Source of the DNA: Pseudomonadota bacterium
GTDB lineage: Bacteria; Pseudomonadota; Gammaproteobacteria; Acidiferrobacterales; Acidiferrobacteraceae
DNA: 36,493 bases
NCBI GenBank assembly: GCA_021795255.1
Contig: JAJYPQ010000004.1
Coordinates: forward strand, 1 to 36,493
Direction: 5' to 3'
Shown: positions 31,454-36,493 of the stretch, in pieces
How positions within the stretch are numbered: position 1 is the first letter of the stretch
How the letters are laid out: the number at the start of each line of letters is the position of its first letter
The notes under the pieces: model-generated
The model's database searches: none
The model's input: the letters and a program-made list of their open reading frames with translations, nothing else
Told to the model about the DNA's origin: nothing
Made by a program: the position numbers and the translations under genes

Positions 31454-33235
31454 ATGCGCTATGCTTTGGGCATGCCGCTTCCCCTGAATCGCCTGCAACG
31501 AAAAGTTCTGGCGGTCATCCTAACCCTGGTAGTGGTCCCGATGCTGGGCGCCGGAGCGGTTGCCGCGCGTTGGGTTTCCGCGCATTTCGAGCATCGTTTA
31601 GAACAATGGATCGTGGAAGCGGCGCGCGTCGACCGGATATGGCTCAAGGGCTATCAGAACGATGCCTTGATGCTCGGCCAAAGCTTGGCTGGCAGCGTTC
31701 GCTATCAAGACACGCTGGCCCGTGGTCGGGTCGTCCCACCCACCTCCTGGCGCCATATTAGCCGCAGTCTCGGTTTACGCCTCATTCAGGTCTATGGCCC
31801 TGATGGCCGGCTCCTCTACTCCTCCAGTGATTTACGCATCGCGGGCTACTGGAACCCCGCGCAAAAACAGGCGGTGTTGCGGGTCATCGACCGTCACCAC
31901 GACATGCTCGCGGCAGTCGGGGTCACGGCGATGGCGGTAGCCCATCGCGGGGTCTATCACCTCGTGCTAGGCGGCCTTTTAAACCGTCATTTCATCCGCG
32001 AGGTCTCGCAAATCACCGGGCTCGACACGCAACTCTATTATCGCGCGGGCGGCCAGCGCTATCTCGATGTCTTGTCTTCTCCTCATCACGTCATCGCTTT
32101 GACCGGGCTTTCGCCAAAGACCATGCGACGCCTCCTCAATCGCCGCTCCGATTACGACGTGCACGCCGATACCAACCGCTTTCGCGGACTTTATACCCCC
32201 ATCGCGGACTCATCGGGCCATGTCGAGGCCCTCGTATTCAATGGCCTCAAACGCGGGGGCCTGGATGCGTTTTTAACAAACCGCGGGGCGCTTTTTGTGA
32301 CGATCTCGCTGGCCGGCATCTTTATAGGCGGACTCACCGGCCTCTTCTTGAGTCGCATCGTTCTGCGGCCCATAGAGCAACTTCATAGCGGGGTCATGAG
32401 TCTGGCAAGTCAGGATTTTGATGCCCAGGTCCCCGCTTACGCAAACGATGAGCTCGGCGATCTCGGGCGTGCCTTCAATGCCATGGCGGTGCGGCTGCGC
32501 GACGCGCGGGATGCCCAACAACAGCGGTTCCGGCAAGATAAGCTCGTCGCGTTGGGCGAGCTTTCGGCGACCCTCGCCCACGAGATCCGCAACCCCATAG
32601 GCGTCATCTCGGCTGCTGCCACTTTGCTCGATAAGCCGGGGCAAGAAGACGCCAAGCAACAGGAACTAAAACGCATGATCCGCGAAGAGAGCGCGCGGGT
32701 AGCAGCTTTGACTGGGGATTTTTTGAAGCTTTCGCGTAACCGCCCCCCGGCACCCGGGGTTCTTGATCCAAGCACACCCCTAAAGCGCGCCCTGGCAGGG
32801 GTCTTGGCCGTTCACCCTGAGCTTTGCATTAGTGAGATGCTAGCGCACGCCGAGGCCCGCATACTGGCCGACGGCGAACTCCTGCAGCAAGCGTTTACGA
32901 ACCTTTTGACGAATGCGGCTGAGGCCTTTACGAGGCAGGGCGGGCATATCATGCTGTCATCTTATGTCCAAGAAGGGCGCCTTATCGTTGCTATCGAAGA
33001 TGATGGGCCGGGCATAGATGCCGCCGTAGCACCCCGGCTGTTCGAGCCTTTCTTTACGACCAAGGCGCACGGTACCGGTCTTGGTCTCTCCATTGCCGCA
33101 GCCCTGGTCGAGGCCAACGGCGGCACGCTGACGGCGGAGACCAGAAAATCCGGCGGCGCGCGTTTCGTGCTGAATTTTCCAGTTTTGAGGTCGGAGCCGA
33201 CCCGGGAAACGCGATCCGACGCGAGGCCGCTTTGA
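31454..33235 (+). CDS. Membrane sensor histidine kinase, NtrB/PilS-type partner of the next gene
   Basis: A kinase of about 593 residues. The frame opens at a GTG at 31382; I use the ATG at 31454, and the ATG at 31472 is also possible since no start has a strong ribosome site. Order: transmembrane helix near residues 19-38, a periplasmic sensor domain of about 230 residues (Cache-like by layout), a second helix (LFVTISLAGIFIGGLTGLFL), HAMP, HisKA with LGELSATLAHEIRNPIG (phospho-His about residue 376), then HATPase with QQAFTNLLTNAAEAF (N box), EDDGPGID and FFTTKAHGTGLGLSIA (G boxes). It should phosphorylate the sigma-54 regulator encoded 79 bases downstream. The signal is unknown. Confidence 0.85.
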   Translation: MRYALGMPLPLNRLQRKVLAVILTLVVVPMLGAGAVAARWVSAHFEHRLEQWIVEAARVDRIWLKGYQNDALMLGQSLAGSVRYQDTLARGRVVPPTSWRHISRSLGLRLIQVYGPDGRLLYSSSDLRIAGYWNPAQKQAVLRVIDRHHDMLAAVGVTAMAVAHRGVYHLVLGGLLNRHFIREVSQITGLDTQLYYRAGGQRYLDVLSSPHHVIALTGLSPKTMRRLLNRRSDYDVHADTNRFRGLYTPIADSSGHVEALVFNGLKRGGLDAFLTNRGALFVTISLAGIFIGGLTGLFLSRIVLRPIEQLHSGVMSLASQDFDAQVPAYANDELGDLGRAFNAMAVRLRDARDAQQQRFRQDKLVALGELSATLAHEIRNPIGVISAAATLLDKPGQEDAKQQELKRMIREESARVAALTGDFLKLSRNRPPAPGVLDPSTPLKRALAGVLAVHPELCISEMLAHAEARILADGELLQQAFTNLLTNAAEAFTRQGGHIMLSSYVQEGRLIVAIEDDGPGIDAAVAPRLFEPFFTTKAHGTGLGLSIAAALVEANGGTLTAETRKSGGARFVLNFPVLRSEPTRETRSDARPL

Positions 33236-33314
33236 GACCTCATCCGCATCGGGGCCGACGCGAGGACGATGGGTTGATGGCATGGCGGCCGCAGGCGCCT
33301 TTCACGGAGTGCGT

Positions 33315-34709
33315 ATGATAAAAAACACCGTACTCGTCGTAGATGACGAGACCAACATGCAAACGCTGATACGCATGATCCTGGAGGGCGCCGGTTATGC
33401 CGTAATCGTCAGCGAGCGGGGCGAAACCGCTCTTCCCCATCTTCAAAACCTCGCCATCGACGTTATCCTCTCGGACCTCAAGATGGCAGGGATGGGCGGT
33501 GAAGAATTCATTCGTCGGGCACGGGCGGAAAGACCCGACATCCCCGTCATCGTGATCACCGCCCACGGCTCGATCAGTTCGGCCGTGTCGAGCATACACG
33601 CCGGGGCGGCCGAGTACTTGACCAAGCCCTTCGAGCCTGAGGCCCTCGAGATCGCCGTCCACAACGCCATCAAACTGCGCCGTATCCTGCAGGAAAATCA
33701 GCGCCTCAAGGCGGACATCCAGCAGCGTGCGCGCGGCACCCATACCCTCCTCGGACGGAGCGAACCCTTGAGGCGCCTTCAAGCTGAGATCGACCGGGTG
33801 GCGTCCGTCAAAACCAACATCCTCATCACCGGGGAATCGGGAACCGGAAAAGAGTTGGTCGCACGCGCCATCCACGAGTCGGGTAATCGCCGCGATCATC
33901 CCTGGGTCGCGGTCAACTGCTCGGCCATCCCCCACGATCTTCTCGAAAGCGAGCTTTTTGGGTTCGTCAAAGGGGCGTTTAGCGGGGCCACCCAGAACCG
34001 CACAGGACGGATTGAGCAGGCTCAAGGCGGGACGCTCTTCCTAGACGAGATCGGGGATCTCGTCATCGACCTGCAAGCCAAGCTTCTGCGCGTCCTCCAA
34101 GAACGCGAATTCTCGCCGCTTGGGTCCAATCAAGTACGGGCCATGGATGTGCGCATCATCGCCGCCACGAACCGCGACCTGCGTGCCCAAGTAGAAGCCG
34201 GACGGTTTCGCGAAGACCTTTTTTACCGGCTGGACGTGTACAACATCCACGTACCGCCGCTACGGTCCCGGGTCGCAGACATCCCCCTGCTTGCCGCGGC
34301 CTTCCTCAACGAACTCGCCACGGATATGGGCTCATCGGTCCAAGGTTTTAGCGAGGAGGCAAAAGCCGCGCTCGGTCAATATGCATGGCCAGGCAACATC
34401 CGCGAGCTGCGCAACGCCGTGGAACGGGCCCTATTGACGACAAGTGGCCCCTTGGTCGAACGCGACGACCTTCCCCACAGCCTGTTTCGCCCGCAGGTCC
34501 CGTCGACATTAGCAGCGATCTCCCCTGAGGGTCCCACCGGGCCGCTCGATGAGTGGCTCGCGCAATTGGAGCGTGCCGCCATCATCCGCGCCCTGGAATC
34601 CTGTGACGGAGTGCAAGCCCGGGCCGCCGAGATCCTCGGCATCGCCGAGCGTAGTCTATGGCATCGCCTCAAAAAATACGCGATCCGCCTAGAGCGGACG
34701 CCCCGTTAA
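33315..34709 (+). CDS. NtrC-family sigma-54 response regulator
   Basis: A 464-residue regulator. I start at the ATG at 33315, with GGAG seven bases upstream, rather than at 33282, because the receiver then begins MIKNTVLVVDDE. Receiver: Asp10/Asp11, phospho-acceptor Asp54 (ILSDLKMAG) and the Lys in YLTKPFEP. AAA+ domain: Walker A GESGTGKE, the sigma-54 loop as GAFSGA (canonical GAFTGA), Walker B GGTLFLDEIGDL, and FREDLFYRLDVY. C-terminal Fis-type helix-turn-helix: RAAEILGIAERSLWHRLKKY. It activates sigma-54 promoters; the one found in this window is that of mshA. NtrX, PilR or HydG-like roles remain open. Confidence 0.9.
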   Translation: MIKNTVLVVDDETNMQTLIRMILEGAGYAVIVSERGETALPHLQNLAIDVILSDLKMAGMGGEEFIRRARAERPDIPVIVITAHGSISSAVSSIHAGAAEYLTKPFEPEALEIAVHNAIKLRRILQENQRLKADIQQRARGTHTLLGRSEPLRRLQAEIDRVASVKTNILITGESGTGKELVARAIHESGNRRDHPWVAVNCSAIPHDLLESELFGFVKGAFSGATQNRTGRIEQAQGGTLFLDEIGDLVIDLQAKLLRVLQEREFSPLGSNQVRAMDVRIIAATNRDLRAQVEAGRFREDLFYRLDVYNIHVPPLRSRVADIPLLAAAFLNELATDMGSSVQGFSEEAKAALGQYAWPGNIRELRNAVERALLTTSGPLVERDDLPHSLFRPQVPSTLAAISPEGPTGPLDEWLAQLERAAIIRALESCDGVQARAAEILGIAERSLWHRLKKYAIRLERTPR

Positions 34710-34724
34710 GGCGCGCTTGGCGCC
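34710..34724. other. GC-rich hairpin between convergent genes
   Basis: GGCGC-GCTTG-GCGCC forms a five-pair stem right after the stop of the sigma-54 regulator and before the convergent acuI end. It may slow or stop transcription, but lacks a T-run. Confidence 0.3.
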
Positions 34725-34795
34725 AGCCAGCTGCAAGGGCAGTCTCGCGCGCCGACGCCGTACTACTCCCACGACCAAGCCCAGAGACGGTTTGC

Positions 34796-35782
34796 TTATA
34801 GGGCGTCGTCCACGCGTACGAGCGCGCGGCGGGTATGGCGGCCTTGCAACATCGCATCGATAGCGGGATCTAACTCGCCCCGGCTCAAAGACCGGTGGAG
34901 GAGAGCAAAATCTCGCGGCCTTAAGTCGCCCGCCAATCGCTGCCACATTTTTTCTCGCACCGCCATCGGGCACTGTACGGAATCGATACCCAAGAGTCGT
35001 ACTCCCCGTAGTATGAAAGGAAAGACCGAGCTTGGGAGTTCGGTGCCGCCCGCCATACCGCAGGCAGCCACGGCGCCGCCATACGTAATGGCCTTCAGGA
35101 CATCGGCTAGCACCACACCCCCTACCGTGTCCACCGCCGCCTGCCATCGCGGCGTATGCAGGGCCCGTTGCGAGCCCTGACTCTCGCCCTCGGGAGACAA
35201 AACCCGCGCTGCCCCCAAAGCTAAAAGATAGGGCTCTTCTTCCGTCTTTCGCGTCCAGGCCGCGACCCGAAAGCCCAATTGGGAGAGCAGCATGACCGTG
35301 ATGCTACCAACTCCGCCTGTTGCACCCGTCACCAGGACCTCACCCTTCCCGGGATCGATACCACCATCGAGAAGCGCCTGGATCGCGAGGGCGGCGGTCA
35401 AGCCCGCGGTCCCTAATATCATACTTTCCGAAACGGTAAGACCTTTGGGAACAGGCAGGACCCAGGCGCGGGGCACACGCACATAGTTCCCGAATCCACC
35501 CCACACCTCGACGCCCAGGCCAAAGCCCGTCAAAAGAACCGGGCCCGCATCCTCTTCACCCACGACCAACCCGGCCGCGTCTATCCCCGGGACATGCGGC
35601 CATGTCTTGATAAGGGCGGGGTTTCCGCGAGCGGCTAATGCGTCTTTGTAATTGAGACTAGAGAATTGGACTTGGACCAGGAGGCCTTCGGACCCGAGAT
35701 CCGACAACGGACGCTCGACCAAGCCGTGGACTAGGCCCCCGTCTTTATCTCGATCGACGACGTAAGCGACAAAGGGCCGCAT
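34796..35782 (-). CDS. acuI: YhdH/AcuI-family NADPH quinone or acryloyl-CoA reductase
   Basis: A 328-residue zinc-free MDR oxidoreductase. Landmarks: FSSLNYKDALAARG, VPGIDAAGLV, GGFGNYVRVP, MILGTAGLTAALAI and the cofactor loop VLVTGATGGVGS with AAWTRKTEE after the second strand. The pattern FILRGVRLLGIDSVQCP near residue 270 is typical of YhdH/AcuI, which reduces acryloyl-CoA to propionyl-CoA with NADPH. The ATG at 35782 is chosen since GGGAGGTG precedes it by six bases; an in-frame GTG three codons upstream overlaps that site. It lies 37 bases after rpiA on the same strand and may share its transcript. Exact substrate here is not proven. Confidence 0.85.
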   Translation of the reverse strand: MRPFVAYVVDRDKDGGLVHGLVERPLSDLGSEGLLVQVQFSSLNYKDALAARGNPALIKTWPHVPGIDAAGLVVGEEDAGPVLLTGFGLGVEVWGGFGNYVRVPRAWVLPVPKGLTVSESMILGTAGLTAALAIQALLDGGIDPGKGEVLVTGATGGVGSITVMLLSQLGFRVAAWTRKTEEEPYLLALGAARVLSPEGESQGSQRALHTPRWQAAVDTVGGVVLADVLKAITYGGAVAACGMAGGTELPSSVFPFILRGVRLLGIDSVQCPMAVREKMWQRLAGDLRPRDFALLHRSLSRGELDPAIDAMLQGRHTRRALVRVDDAL

Positions 35783-35819
35783 AGCGTTCACCTCCCTTGC
35801 GCCAACAATAGCGACCTAG

Positions 35820-36476
35820 TTACGAAAGCCGGCGCACGCCATTCTTTGTACCCAATAACAGGATATCGGCGCCACGGCGGGCAAAAAGGCCGTTTGTGAC
35901 AACACCCGTGATGTGATTGAGCTGCCCCTCTAGCGCCACCGGATCAAGGATCTTCAAACCGTGGACGTCCAGAATCACATTGCCGTTATCGGTCTGAAAA
36001 CCCTGCCGGAGAACCGGCTCGCCGCCCAAAGCCACGATCTCACGGGCAACGAAACTACGCGCCATGGGGATGACCTCGATGGGCAAGGGAAACCGCCCCA
36101 AGACATCGACGAGCTTACTCTCGTCGGCGATGCACACAAAACTCCGGCTCGCAGCGGCTACGATCTTTTCCCGGGTCAGGGCGCCGCCTCCACCCTTGAT
36201 AAGGGCCTTGTGACTCGTGGCCTCGTCCGCCCCGTCGATATAGACAGTGAGGGTGCCGGCCTCGTTTAGATCGAGGACCGGAATGCCGTGCTTTTTCAGG
36301 CGCTCGGCGGTCGCGACCGAACTCGCCACGGCCCCGTCGATGCGCCCCTTGATGGTCGCCAGGGCGTCAATAAAGTGATTAGCGGTACTACCGGTACCAA
36401 CACCGATCACGCCTCCCTTGGGCACAAACTCCAATGCCGCAAGAGCTACCGCTTTCTTCATATCGTCTTGGTTCAT
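35820..36476 (-). CDS. rpiA: Ribose-5-phosphate isomerase A
   Basis: A 218-residue enzyme that interconverts ribose 5-phosphate and ribulose 5-phosphate in the pentose phosphate pathway. Conserved parts: [12 protein letters not shown] (phosphate loop), VYIDGADEA (catalytic Asp region), [14 protein letters not shown] (catalytic Glu and Lys), and [22 protein letters not shown] at the C-terminus (key part GVVTNGLFA). Length matches E. coli RpiA (219). The ribosome site is weak. acuI follows on the same strand. Confidence 0.95.
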   Translation of the reverse strand: MNQDDMKKAVALAALEFVPKGGVIGVGTGSTANHFIDALATIKGRIDGAVASSVATAERLKKHGIPVLDLNEAGTLTVYIDGADEATSHKALIKGGGGALTREKIVAAASRSFVCIADESKLVDVLGRFPLPIEVIPMARSFVAREIVALGGEPVLRQGFQTDNGNVILDVHGLKILDPVALEGQLNHITGVVTNGLFARRGADILLLGTKNGVRRLS

Positions 36477-36493
36477 GGCTCGCAGGATACCTG

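Noticed and set aside
33240..34025. Minus-strand 261-residue open frame
   Set aside because: It is antisense to the sigma-54 regulator, whose receiver and AAA+ motifs are unmistakable.

Overview
The window is chromosomal DNA of a moderately GC-rich gammaproteobacterium-like organism. The basis is a complete MSHA-type pilus cluster, a bioF-bioH-bioC arrangement and an NtrB/NtrC-type pair. The genus cannot be fixed from sequence reading alone; an acidophilic sulfur or iron oxidiser (Acidiferrobacter/Acidithiobacillus-like) is only a guess. There are no rRNA genes, tRNA genes or CRISPR arrays that I can support.

Layout. (1) 1-6355, minus strand: a tightly overlapping type IV secretion operon in virB order (B2, B3, B4, B5, B6, B8, B9, start of B10), cut by the left edge. 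This is probably part of a conjugative or integrative element. No coupling protein, relaxase or VirB11 lies in the window. (2) 6356-6959: a divergent intergenic region. (3) 6960-11258, plus strand: a nitronate-monooxygenase-like flavoprotein, then a small DUF2892-type membrane protein translationally coupled to a HAMP-PAS-GGDEF-EAL c-di-GMP enzyme. (4) 11535-14995, minus strand: bioF, a 650-base gap without a recognisable gene, then bioH and bioC. (5) 15149-15805, plus strand: an outer-membrane beta-barrel protein. (6) 15815-28192, minus strand: an MSHA pilus cluster in the order mshA, mshC, mshD, mshO, mshP, mshE, mshG, an mshF-like pilin gene, mshI, a pilN-like gene, mshJ, mshK, mshL, mshM, mshN. 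A sigma-54 promoter sits about 100 bases before mshA. (7) 28519-36476: trmL, a decayed fic toxin locus joined to a decayed tnpB remnant, trxC, a tiny secreted basic protein, a sensor kinase with an NtrC-family regulator, an AcuI/YhdH oxidoreductase and rpiA.

How it may work together. The sigma-54 promoter of mshA, the NtrC-family two-component pair about 5 kb away, the c-di-GMP-binding N-terminus of MshE and the GGDEF-EAL enzyme suggest one surface-attachment circuit. Transcription of the pilin would be set by the two-component pair, and extension by c-di-GMP. That circuit is inference. Its parts (promoter bases, the paired MshE motifs, GGDEF and GAFSGA residues) are visible in the sequence.

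The least standard parts are the inverted block order of the MSHA cluster (pilins first, no mshB, mshQ or mshH here), the poly-lysine tail of the MshP-like protein, the VirB10-like protein with no membrane anchor, the altered Walker A of VirB4, and the fic/tnpB scar.
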